The translations under genes and the position numbers were made by a program. This document shows, piece after piece, positions 1-9,800 of a DNA stretch of 64,000 bases; position 1 is the first letter of the stretch, and every line of letters starts with the position of its first letter. Source of the DNA: Lucinisca nassula (taxonomy: Eukaryota; Mollusca; Bivalvia; Lucinida; Lucinidae). Where the stretch lies: contig OY757015.1 in NCBI GenBank assembly GCA_963580285.1, forward strand, positions 129,391,688-129,455,687, read 5' to 3'. The notes under the pieces were generated by a model. It was not told where the DNA came from. It did no database searches and saw only the letters and a list, made by a program, of their open reading frames with translations.

Positions 1-2
1 AA

Positions 3-444
3 CGCGATGACTTTGATTTTGAGATTGTAAATTTTCCTTTTTTTGGATGGTGGTGTTCCTCGTGCGCCATCCTATGGCGTTTATATTTCGCAATTAATTC
101 GATTTGCTAGAGTGTGTAGTCATGTAACTGACTTCAACACTCGTAATAAATTATTAACGGCTAACTTTCTTAATCAGGGTTATCGGTACCATAAACTACG
201 CAAAGCCTTTTCAATATTTTATAGACGCCATTCTGATTTAATTTCTAAATTCAATATTGGACTTAAATCTCTTCTGCAACAAGGTCTATTGGAACCCGAA
301 TTTTATGGTGACTCAGTATATAAATTCAGAAAAATATATAACCGCAACGACTTTAGCACCCAATTTCGTACAATCATTCTTCGATATAAAAAAGGTTGGG
401 TACAACATGGATATTATACAACAGACTGCATGAATGGTAGTTAA
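3..444 (+). pseudogene. C-terminal end of a LINE reverse transcriptase ORF, frameshifted
   Basis: The translation from 43 to 444 (133 aa; includes SYGVYISQLIRFARVC and GYRYHKLRKAFSIFYRR) is the tail of a non-LTR retrotransposon ORF2 type that I know as common in bivalve genomes. Upstream bases 5-50 continue the protein in another frame (RDDFDFEIVNFPF). A run of T residues near 45 therefore carries a one-base frameshift. The catalytic RT part lies left of the window or is lost. A stop at 442-444 is followed by a long 3' UTR that is repeated at 4096. The clade is uncertain. This is a dead fragment, not a host gene. Confidence 0.7.
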
Positions 445-1430
445 CCCAATCACGGTTGGCAACTTTGCTTCCCTCTTTAATTGCACGCCGGTGGGTCAGG
501 CCTCAGATTCTATGACGGTTCCAACGTAAAGGCTCATTGAGAATTAGAGAGATCTAATTCAAGGTAATGTTGGTTGGTGCCTGATGCTCTGTCTCTGGTA
601 TAAGCCCCCGCCCATAGGGGCTTGAAGAAATATATGGGCTGCATGATGCTTACACGCAGAGCTGAATCCAGCCCGCACTCTAGTACTGGTAAACCGCTTA
701 GAGGATCTAAGCCTGTCCAGGAACCGCGGTGCGAGGCGGACCGTCCATGCTAATAAACCCTATTGGTTTCATTGGGCGACAGGGCTTGAGATGTCATTTC
801 ATCTCAATGTCGGGTAAAAGTCCCACAAAATTGGAAGCAACGTCTCCAAAATGACCTTTACAGTGTTGACGGGGACGTTAAACCTCAAATCAAACAAACA
901 AACAAATCTGTCTCTGGTCGGGCCCATCGGAGTCTAACTGTTGGTTTTCTTTTGCTGCAGCATTTCAGTGGTTTCTTGCTGTCGAGTCCTCACCGTTGTC
1001 TCACCTCTGTGGTTATTTGATTATTTATGTTCACGGAGATGTTGCACTGATGAGTTAGGAGGCCTTCATGCGGACTGAACAAATTATTTGTCTAAATCGC
1101 GACGGAAGTAAGGGCAAGGATTGTGGCCACGTAAAATCGATTTAAGCCCCCAGTGGAAATCTTTCCACTGACCGTTCCAAGGCAGTTCTTCTGTGGCGAT
1201 TTATTTATGTTGTTGTTTGTTACTTACTGTGTGTATCACTTGTGTCTTTTTATTTTGGATGGCTATATGGACATTTTGTGGAAAAGTAACTGTCCTTATG
1301 GCCTTCCTTTGTTTAGGTTTCCATTATGGTCTGGTCGCTTAATGTTTGTGTTTCTTTCCCTTTGGTGTCTTTGATGGGTGGAGTAAGTTAATTGTATCGA
1401 TTCCTGATCTTTGTTTTACTTCTACTTAGT
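445..1430 (+). mobile_element. 3' UTR of the same LINE, split by a SINE insertion
   Basis: Bases 463-599 and 907-1430 match 4096-4730 closely and collinearly, for example TTTGCTTCCCTCTTTAATTG and CCTCAGATTCTATGACGG. This marks a shared LINE 3' UTR. The copy is interrupted at 600-906 by SINE S1. Short frames in it are not coding. Confidence 0.7.
600..906 (+). mobile_element. SINE family S1, full-length copy with 12-bp target duplication
   Basis: It runs from the CCCGCCCAT..GGGGCTTGAAG end to the GTTAAACCTCAAATCAAAC(AAAC)n tail. The 12-bp duplication TCTGTCTCTGGT flanks it (588-599 and 907-918). The uninterrupted target exists at 4207-4240, which proves the insertion. About 15 copies or fragments of S1 occur in the window. 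I see no clear tRNA A/B boxes at its 5' end, so its promoter origin is unknown. Confidence 0.85.
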
Positions 1431-1436
1431 AAAATA

Positions 1437-1690
1437 TTTTTTTCTACTTGGCTGATCCAAGTCACCGTCAGGTGCTCAAACATTGTTGGAAATATATCCT
1501 TAATGATGCAAAACATATGTCATCACTCCCCCCCTCCCTCCCACCCTTCTTAGCATAATATTCGATTCTCAGACAGGCTGGTCTGGTCATTCATAGGTAT
1601 GGTTAGTCGAACACAATACACCACTTGTCCATAATTACTTTTAAATACATTTGATTAGCATTCATAATTATCAGATACAGGTCGATTGTC
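1437..1690 (+). repeat. Interspersed repeat shared with 11716-11880
   Basis: The stretch from TTTTTCTACTTG through AGGTGCTCAAACATTGTTG to ACAGGTCGATTGTCTT is found again, in the same orientation, at 11716-11880. No coding content. Family unknown. Confidence 0.55.
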
Positions 1691-1800
1691 TTTGAACCAA
1701 TGTGTCGGTGAGTTGTCTTCAAAAAGTGTCGGTGAATTGTCTTCAATTGTGTCGCGGAATTGTCTCCAAAACTCGTGTTTTGTCATGTGGGTGAATTGTC
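1690..1800 (+). repeat. Short degenerate tandem repeat (about 22-30 bp)
   Basis: The motif GTCGGTGAATTGTCTTCAA and variants recur four times in succession (1703, 1727, 1749, 1788). No gene is visible between here and 1979. Confidence 0.5.
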
Positions 1801-1978
1801 TTGATTCCTACTGCACTGCAAAGAGTAATTTGACATATGAGAGACATCAGTTCAATTGGATACAAGAAACCTGAAAGAAGGAGAATGTATTGACTCTTGT
1901 ATGACAGAATTGAACATTTTGTCATAATCATGTAAATTGTAAATTCTTATCAAAGACGGAATTGTCTGTGGTGTACTT

Positions 1979-2100
1979 ATGGATACTGTACGAAGCAGAT
2001 TACTTCGGGAAACAGACCTAACCTTGCAGAAAGCTGTTTACATATGCAGAGCTGCAGAAGCATCATCACAACAATTAAAAGTGTTGCAAAACTCGGCAGG
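1979..2100 (+). pseudogene. Fragment of a gypsy-type gag protein
   Basis: The first about 38 residues (RSRLLRETDLTLQKAV, then ICRAAEASSQQLKVL) resemble the end of the gag capsid region in K02A2.6-like Ty3/gypsy elements, where a 'RLLRE.DLTL.KA..ICRAAE' stretch is usual. The similarity stops near 2100. The rest of the frame belongs to a different element. A short dead fragment. Confidence 0.5.
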
Positions 2101-2114
2101 AGCCTCAGGCAAGA

Positions 2115-2826
2115 AAGCTCTATCTGTACTCGATATACAATTTAAAAAAAACAAACTCTTGAAGCAATTACTTTCATTACGTGATACAACTGCTGATTCT
2201 GCAGTATATTTATTGTCTGGACTCTTACCTGTTGAAGCGTTGATACACAAAATAATCCTTAACTTGTTTGAGAATATTACATATTTCCGATACATCGATT
2301 GAAAAGCAACTAGCTAGAAAGCAACTGGAGGTCAAAACTTTCAGAAAAATTAACGTGGAAGAAACTCTACAATAAGGCTGTTAATAAATTTTGGAGTGAC
2401 CGACTGGTGGCATAATCAAGACTTTATTCATCATTGAAATATCTATGAAAAGAATATACTGTGGGGAAATGTCATCCAGCGGTGAAACCATATATGCTAA
2501 GTTGCAGAGACACTTTTAGAATCCCTGTAAAAAATAAAATACTGACTGGTACATACATTCTTCAAAATAACCGTGCAAGATGTAATCAAAATAGTGTCAA
2601 TCCGACATGTAATCAAAATAGTGTCAATCCGACATGTCACTTGTGTCAAAGTGACTCAGAAACATTATCTCACTTTCTACTTGAGTGTAAACCACTAGAA
2701 ATATTGAGGAAACCTATTCTTAACGAGTTCAAGATGTATTTCTCTGACATTGTTGCGGAGTACCAAGAGGCTGCCGGATATACCTTGGTCCAGCTATTAG
2801 TGGTCTATAATGTAATATTGTCCTAA
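2115..2826 (+). pseudogene. Decayed C-terminal region of a second LINE
   Basis: Two frames (about 2115-2300, and 2461-2826) read like the tail downstream of RT in bivalve LINEs. The first holds GLLPVEALIHKIILNLFENI. The second holds a Cys/His region (CHLCQSDSETLSHFLLEC). The frame breaks between 2300 and 2461. A 27-30 bp tandem duplication (2581-2610, 2611-2640) doubled the residues NQNSVNPTC before the knuckle. Non-functional. Confidence 0.55.
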
Positions 2827-3084
2827 GTTAATACGTATCTATTTTCTTATACTGAGTCGGTCATATCTGGCCATTACGTCAGTTATAGTTACAAAGTTAC
2901 TCCCACATGTGGACTCATATACGCCATTATCACAGAAGGCGTTTAGTTTAAGCCCTCCATACAGCTAGATACAGTCAACTACCAAATAACGACTAAATGT
3001 AGGAAAAACGGATGGGCACAGTGTGTTATGCAAGGTGAAGTCAGAATATCGTACTATATTAGGACATTAAAGATGTTGTATTTT
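2827..3084. other. Intergenic, mostly unassigned
   Basis: About 2845-2890 resembles the TAGATA-tailed end of SINE S4 on the minus strand (CTTATACTGAGTCGGTCATA). Nothing else recognised. Confidence 0.4.
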
Positions 3085-3171
3085 TCTTTCTTTCTTTCTA
3101 CTTATACTGCGATCGGTCACATTTGATCATTACTCGAAGGTGTAAATTACATACACTCCAGGTTGCAGGGT

Positions 3172-3380
3172 TACCCTGCATCATAGTGTAGTTTATATTT
3201 TCTTGTCCTTTGGGATCATTGATTCCATTGTTGAATTTTGAAAAATATTTGAGGGTCACTGATGAGGCCTAATTGGCCGAAACTAGCTAGTCTGGCCCAG
3301 AAAACATGTACACTTCATATTTTCCAGTTCTGTGGTGTAGTCCTTGCTTCCAAAGGATAACCCTTCCTAGAACATATTGA
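3172..3380 (+). mobile_element. Hammerhead-bearing repeat, copy A
   Basis: A ~205-bp sequence from CCCTGCATCATAGTG to GAACATATT, closely matched by 46240-46446. It has no open frame. Its middle holds a complete hammerhead ribozyme motif. Hammerheads are known in Penelope-like elements and in non-autonomous retrozymes of metazoans. Which of these this belongs to cannot be decided here. Confidence 0.7.
3253..3298 (+). ncRNA. Hammerhead self-cleaving ribozyme (type I), copy A
   Basis: In order: stem I strand GGGTCA (3253-3258), core CTGATGA (3259-3265), stem II GGCC-TAATT-GGCC (3266-3278), core GAAA (3279-3282), short self-complementary stem III CTAGCTAG (3283-3290), then TC, with predicted cleavage after C3292, and the returning stem I strand TGGCCC (3293-3298). 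GGGTCA pairs with TGGCCC with one G-U. An outer stem may form between GAAAAATAT at 3239-3250 and ATATTTTCC about 20 nt downstream. All conserved core bases are intact. The very short stem III resembles Penelope-type hammerheads that may need a dimer or tertiary contacts. Confidence 0.85.
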
Positions 3381-3837
3381 AAGCCTACACAGTAATCATG
3401 TAATTACGGTAGGGGTCTTTAACCTGCACAGGAGATGACTTCCTGCACAGGGGGGCCTACAGTCAACGTCCCGATCCGAAGGACGGTGCACTTTTTGGCA
3501 TTCATCCCTGCAAATAATGCCAATGAAGCGTGTTCGGACACCGAAATAATCACCGCCTCCGGGGATCGATCCGGGGCCTCTAGCATCAGAGGAAAGTGCA
3601 CTAACCACTGAGCTATCACGCTCCTTAATCAGTAGCAGTACTGAAGATCAGATAGTGGTGCCAAGGATTTTAAAATTTTACCATAGGAAGCTGTTTTATA
3701 TTGGTGATGGAGTTTAATGAGAGTACAAAGACATTCCGTGGCTTTTAACGTTGTATATAAACATGAACTTTAACCAAGAAGATTTTAGTGGTTTTACCCA
3801 GGTGTGCCTGTAAAGGCAGAATTTATTACAAGAAACA

Positions 3838-3892
3838 AGATCTAATGGCCAGATGTGACCGACTCAGTATAAGTAGATAGATAGAAAAGACT
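3838..3892 (+). repeat. Tail fragment of SINE S4
   Basis: GGCCAGATGTGACCGACTCA followed by AGTAGATAGATAGA equals the 3' end of S4 at 51095-51130. The rest of the SINE is absent. Confidence 0.5.
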
Positions 3893-3967
3893 TAAGAAGA
3901 CTTAACTCTAGTTGGAGTGTGTGCCTCAGATGGCAGAGAAGTATACTGCTGAAGGTAACTGGACAAC

Positions 3968-4045
3968 TCGGCCCCTAACAAACTCGGCCCGTAACCAACT
4001 CGGTCCCTAACAAACTCGGCCCCTAACAAACTCGGCCCCTTTTGT
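3968..4045 (+). repeat. 18-bp tandem repeat
   Basis: Four to five copies of AACTCGGCCCCTAACAA with small changes. Related phrases (CGAGTTTATAGGGCCGAG) appear at 6398-6460. No gene. Confidence 0.6.
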
Positions 4046-4095
4046 ATATTAATGATAGTAATGATAATAATAGTGTTGTGTTTTAAAATATATAC

Positions 4096-4770
4096 ACCTT
4101 TGCTTCCCTCTTTAATTGCACGCCGGTGGGTCAGGCCTCAGATTCTATGACGGTTCCAGCGTAAAGGCTTATTCAGAATTAGAGATCTAATTCAAGGTAA
4201 TGTTGGCTGGTGCCTGATGCTCTGTCTCTGGTCGGGCCCATCGGAGTCTAACTGTTGGTTTTCTTTTGCTCCGGCATTTCAGTGGTTTCTTGCTGTCGAG
4301 TTCTCACCGTTGTTTCATCTCTGTGGTTGTTTTGTTATTTGTGTTCACGGAGATGTTGCACTGACGAGATTGGTGGCCTTCATGCGGACTGCACAAATTA
4401 TTTGTCTAAATCGCGACGGAAGTCAGTGGCGAGGATTGTGGCCACGTAGAATCGATTTAAGGCCCTCAGTGGAATTCGTTTCCGCTGACCGTTCCAAGGC
4501 GGTTCTTCTGTCGCGGTTTATTTTTTGTTATGGTTTGTCTTTAGGTGTTTGTGTCGCTTATATTATTTTATTTTGGATAGCCTATTGGCCATTTTGTGGG
4601 AAAGTAACTGTTCTTTGGCTTTCCGCTATTGATGTTTCCATTACGGTATGTTAATTGTTTCATGTTTGTATTTCTTTCCTTTTGGTGTCTCTGATGGGAA
4701 CTGTTTGTTGATTGTATCGATTCCTGATCATTGTATCTACTTCTATTTTTATATATTGAAAAAAAAAAAA
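4096..4770 (+). mobile_element. 5'-truncated LINE copy: 3' UTR only, with poly-A
   Basis: Collinear with 463-1430 but lacking the ORF and lacking the S1 insertion. It ends in an A19 run near 4760-4780, as expected of target-primed LINE insertion. The 145-aa frame in it is UTR and not a gene. Confidence 0.7.
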
Positions 4771-4959
4771 AAAAAAAAGAACATCAACTTTAAAATCTTT
4801 AAAAGAAAAAAGATTAAATATATCATTTTATAAATGTATAATTTGCTGGGTCCATCAATCGATCCAGCCATTAATTTACCTTAATTACTGGTCATTATCA
4901 TATTCAGTGATGTAGTAACCTGCTTCATTTTTCCTATTTCAGCTCCTAATATTAGACCT

Positions 4960-6070
4960 AGATCTACCTGCTTAGTCTCTGAGGCATACATTTTAGCATT
5001 CAGCAGCCTCAGTAATCATATTATCCAAGCAGGGTACAAAAGCGCTGATCAGAGTGCGCGGATGCGCAGGCTGATCTTCACATTTGTTATTCGCACGTGC
5101 AATTTTTATACTATCCAAGCAGCCAGAAATTTTCTCATTTCTGCTCTTAAACATAAAGCGTCTCCGCGACGTTCTTAACTTGATATGCAGCTAGGCCCGA
5201 TTAATTAATACATAGAACGGCCCCCGCCCATCGGAGCTTGAAGAAATAGATGGGCTGCATGATACCTCGATCCACGCGGAGCTGAAATCCGACCGCACAC
5301 GAGTAATGGTAAACCGTTTAGAGGATCTAAGCCTGCCCAGGCAAAGCGGTGCGAGTCGGACCGTCCATGCTTATAAACCCTATTGGTTTCATTGGGCGAC
5401 AGGGCTTGAGATGTCATTTCATATCAATGTCGGGTGAAAGTCCCACAAAATTGGAAGTAACGTCTCCAAAATGACCTATACAGTATTGACGGGGACGTTA
5501 AACCTCAAATCAAACAAAACAAATCATAAATACATAGAGATGTCTGCATTTCAATTACCTGCTACCTGCTTCGTCTCAGAAGCCGTAGTCTAAGCAGCGG
5601 CCAAAATCACTGATCAGAGTGCGCGATGCGCAGGTTGATCTGTGCATGTATTATTCGCACATGCAAAAAAAACTACCTGCTTAGTCTCAGAAGCCGTCCA
5701 AAGGAATAAAGGTTGGCATACAGCAGCCTCAGTAATCATACTATTAAAGCAGGTTAAAAAAGCGCTGATCAGAGTGCGCAGATACGCAGACTGATCTGTG
5801 CATTTGTTGTTCGCACGTGCAATTTTCGTACTATCCAAGCAGCGAGAAAATTTCTCTTTTCTGCTCTTAACATAAGGCGTCTCCGCGACGTTCTTAACTT
5901 GATATGCAGCTCGGCCCGATTCATAAATACATAGAGATGTCAACATTTCAATTAACTGCTACCTGCTAAGTCTCAGAAGCCGTAGTCCAAGAAGCAAACA
6001 ACAGCACTGACCAGAGTGCGCGATGCGCAGGCTGATCTGCACATTTGTTGTTCGCACGTGCAATTTTCAG
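4960..6070. repeat. Degenerate ~270-bp tandem repeat, with SINE S1 inside
   Basis: Blocks containing CTGATCAGAGTGCGC, CGCACGTGCAATTTT and GCGTCTCCGCGACGTTCTTA recur at about 5045-5200, 5600-5660, 5760-5920 and 6000-6065. An S1 SINE (5211-5525) interrupts the first block. Its flanks share AATACATAGA. No coding sequence is seen. Confidence 0.6.
5211..5525 (+). mobile_element. SINE S1 copy
   Basis: Full-length match to the 600-906 copy, with short flanking similarity AATACATAGA as a probable target duplication. Confidence 0.75.
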
Positions 6071-6534
6071 GTGTTCTCATGACGTGTTAAAGACTTGTAA
6101 TGGTTACGGTAATTACTCAGTACTTCCCACCCAATTATCAAATAATAACCAATCAACACGCACGCGTCAGTGACTTACTCAAGATAATCCAATTAAAAGA
6201 TAATTTAATATCATTAGCAGTTACCTAAGAATGCGTAACAGTCCAACAAATATGAATATATTCAGTTTTGAAAAGACAAACACTGAGACAAGTATGTATT
6301 ATTTTAGATTAACTATTGCTAACCTTCCACCTTTACCCAAACTAAAAAAATATATTTTGGGCAAATATAATAATAATAATTATAATAATAATAGGGGTCG
6401 AGTTTATAGGGCCGAGTTTGTCCGAGATGTCCCTAAATCCTGCCGAATGGTGGCCCGAGTTTATTCCATTCTATTCTATTTCACCCATTATTGTTGACAT
6501 AAGCGACATTGTTTTGGTACCCAGAATGCTGCTC

Positions 6535-6545
6535 TGCGCATGCGC
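6535..6545. promoter_or_regulatory. Palindromic NRF1-type promoter box of PAN3
   Basis: TGCGCATGCGC is the consensus palindrome for NRF1, an activator site common in metazoan housekeeping promoters. It lies 139 bp upstream of the PAN3 ATG, and an AT-rich TTTATTAAATAAAA follows directly. Promoter assignment is inferred from motif and position. Confidence 0.55.
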
Positions 6546-6683
6546 TTTATTAAATAAAAATTGGTGAACTTGTTCAAAATACAAAAACGATCGGTTTGCA
6601 AGCAAAAACTAAACAAGTTTTTGTCATTTATGACAGAAACACATCTTGCATAGATGAAACTTTAACAAGGGCATCGGTTTATC

Positions 6684-6876
6684 ATGACAAGTGCGGCACC
6701 GATTGGAAAGAAGCCTGCACTTTGCCGATATTTCATGAGCTCCGGCTCTTGTGTTTACGGGGAAGATTGTCAATTTCTTCACCAAAATCCAATTACATTT
6801 CCGCAAAATTTTCAGAATTCGTTCTTGAATGGACCACTACAGCATAATGGACCAGTTCCTATGCCTGACAATCCTG
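6684..6876 (+). CDS. PAN3: PAN3 exon 1: start codon and CCCH zinc finger
   Basis: The ATG at 6684 follows an in-frame stop (6663). Codes the CCCH finger C14, C23, C29, H33 and a QNF-rich linker. Donor G|GTATGT; ends in phase 1, and the split codon G|AT (Asp) is completed by exon 2. Not CpG-rich. Confidence 0.9.
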
Positions 6877-9800
6877 GTATGTGAATGGGTCTGATCAATT
6901 TGGTTTCAAAAAATGTTGATGACGGTCATGTATTGATATTTTTGCGACCCATCAGTTTGTTTGATTTGAGTTTGTTTTTTTTCTCCTATTACGGCTGCTC
7001 GCTCACATCTGAGCTTTACGAGCAGGACTTCCTGGGTAGGTCACCGGACGTTTCGGACCCTGGGGCATTTCGGTCTCGGGGGGGGGGGAGGTTGTTTCTG
7101 TCAGTTGTTTCAGCCCAATTTTGGGGCAGGGATTTTGTTTGGGGCCGGACATCGACCATTGTCCTTAAAAAATTATGATTGTCCGAAAGATTTCAGGCCA
7201 GTCTGCAGTGTTCAATCTAGGCTGCGCCATTGCGCCCTGGGCCCGCTTTTTACATGAGGGGCGCACTAGAGATCATTCCATGGGCCCGTGGGGCGCAACT
7301 GTAGAACAGAGCCTGTAGAATTTAGAGACTGTTTCTCCTGGAGTTCATTTTTGCGATTTTCTCGCGGTTTTCCTGCTGCCTGTTGCATATTGTTGAGTTG
7401 ATCAAAAACGGCATGTTGCCTGATCAAAATAACTTAGAAAAATTTTGTTTCATCTGTTTAACCAGTAACAATTCTTATTTTTATAAACCCAAATCGACGT
7501 TTTGTTTACCGGGGATGCGGCCATGTTCGGTATACTTGTGTGCGCCGGGCGGCTTACACCAAATTTGTGTGCGCCGTGCGGCTTACGCTAAATACCGGAC
7601 CGAAATACAGCAATATACCGAGGCGGGCGCTATTTATTATAGAGTTCTTCTCTTCCAGAAATATTTTTAATGGCATTCATTCAGATAAAACGTGCATTTA
7701 GCACTTGAGCAAGACACTTTATCCAAATTGTTTTGTACTGGTTAAATGAGGTAATGAGCAAATGTGACCAACTCAGTATTAGAAGATGGATAGATAAACT
7801 AAATAGATTTTGTCAGTGCTGTTAAACTTGTTTTGTGTCCATTTTTATCATTCAGCTAAAACCTTAAGATAAATCTGGTAACTTTATATAGTATAATTTA
7901 AGGGCCCCCTAAATTTCCAAATGGCCCCCTTTTCCAAGGCCTGTGGGCCCAGAGGGCCCCCAAACCCCAAATCCTGGATTGAACACTGAGTCTGGACAAA
8001 ATGTCCTGAAACAATTTTGGACTCTTCTTTACATCAATATTGTTGTCAGGGTCAATATTATTAATTATCCCCTTTTCTCATATCTCCGTTCAGTCTCATA
8101 AGTCTGTTCACCCTCTTCTTTGATTAATATGAAAAGGAATCATTTTTACAGTTATCACACATCAAAATTTGTTGTTAATAACGAACATTTAAACCTGTTT
8201 TGAAGAAATTCAGTTTTGACTTGATATTTAATTCACAAAAATCCAAATTTGTCACAAAATGCTTAATATTTTAGGGGTCCCCAAAACTAATCTCTAACCA
8301 GTGACAAGCATGTGACTGAAAATGATATGTATCAACAAATTAGAATAGTGCACAGTCTAAATAAAATACCCATCATGTATAATTTTCATAGAATGAATCT
8401 GATTACTTATGATAATCAAATAAATTTGGGTGAACGGAGTTACGAGAACATGCCCCAAAAACACCCTGCATTTCTAGACGGCTGTAGAATAACCAGAATT
8501 GATGTTAATTTTCTTAAATCTTGAGATTCTCATAGGCATTTAGTCAAATGTTTAAAAAATACCTGCAGAAAATTATTTTTGAAATGAAAAATTGAAAGCA
8601 GGGTTGCTCAACCTTAGGTGAACGGAGTTATGGGTTTCCAGGCTAAGTGGTATCATTGACTATTTTATTGTAAGAAAATTTCATCTTTTCAAATTTGTCC
8701 AAATGAAATTCAGTATGTCTGATAAATTATGGTGCTGTCCGGACAATTTGTCTGAACTACATTTTGAGCCAGCAGAATCCCTGTGGGGTGGGTAATTTCG
8801 GCCAAATTGGTGGGTCGTTTCGGCCTGTTTTTTTTTCTCACCATTTCAAAGCATTGCATATCAGAGATCAGCCAATGCTATTGCTATTTTCGCTTGTTCC
8901 GTTGTAAATAACAGAGAAGCCGTATGATAGAGCTCCTTTGAACAGTGAATACTCTGATCACAACGACAGGTGCAGGCTGGTCATATAAAATTATTGGAAC
9001 ATATTCGCCTTTTTCGCAAATTACAAATGTTCCAAAAAAGGGTAATCAGTCAGCACATAGTCAAAACATTGCATGATTCATCGTTTGATAAGTAAACAGA
9101 TGCTGTTAATCAATGAACAGCTGACTGCAAATGAAGTTTGTTTGATTTGGGGTTTGACGTCCGCGTCAAAACTGTAAAGGTCATTTTGGAGACGTTGCTT
9201 CCAATTTTTGGGGACTTTTATCCGACTTTGAGATGAAATGACATGTCAAGCCCTGTCGCACAATGAAACCAATAGGGTTTATGAGCATGGACCGTTCGAC
9301 TCGCACCGCTTTGCCTGGGAGGCTTAGATCCTCTAAGCGATTAACCAGTAGTAGTGTGCGGGTCGGTTTCAGCTCTGAGTGGAAGCATCATGCAACCCAT
9401 CTGTTTCTTCAAGCCCCGATGCCGATGGGCGGGGGCATGAAACATCAGTGCAGTATGATCAGTATTTGCAGATCGCATCCGCATGGAGGTCAAGAAAAAA
9501 CCTTATAGAATGGATGCGCATCATGATCTTAAATGGTGTATGTCTTTGTGATGCACATGAAGAAGTAGACCATCATGCGCTTGCATGCAGTCTGATCATA
9601 ATCTTTGAGGATTGCACAAACCTTCAAAATCTGTGAGACTTGCATGAACTTTCTACAGCCGCAGCGACATACAAAGAGATAAAAACAATAAGTTCATCGT
9701 AATGAATGGATGCTTATGTTGATACAAGTTGTCATGTCGTTCTTTGATTAGGAAATAAATAGATTTTACTGCACATGCGTGCAGTCTAATCAGAGTCTTC

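Larger units (their letters stand above)
3085..3622 (-). mobile_element. tRNA-derived SINE family S4, minus strand, split by the hammerhead repeat
   Basis: On the minus strand the head reads GAGCGTGATAGCTCAGTGG (A-box region) and then GGATCGATCCCCGG (B-box region), starting near 3622. The tail at 3085-3172 ends in a microsatellite-like stretch. Related copies are at 50798-51130 (+) and 53035-53282 (-). Between GCAGG and GAAAGCC, contiguous in the other copies, lies the ~205-bp hammerhead repeat. That insertion postdates this SINE. Confidence 0.7.

Noticed and set aside
1047..1056. CTGATGAG, possible third hammerhead
   Set aside because: No GAAA core or pairing stem I follows. The same holds at 27227.
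4217..4654. 145-aa open frame
   Set aside because: Lies in a LINE 3' UTR that is repeated at 907-1430, where the frame is not kept.
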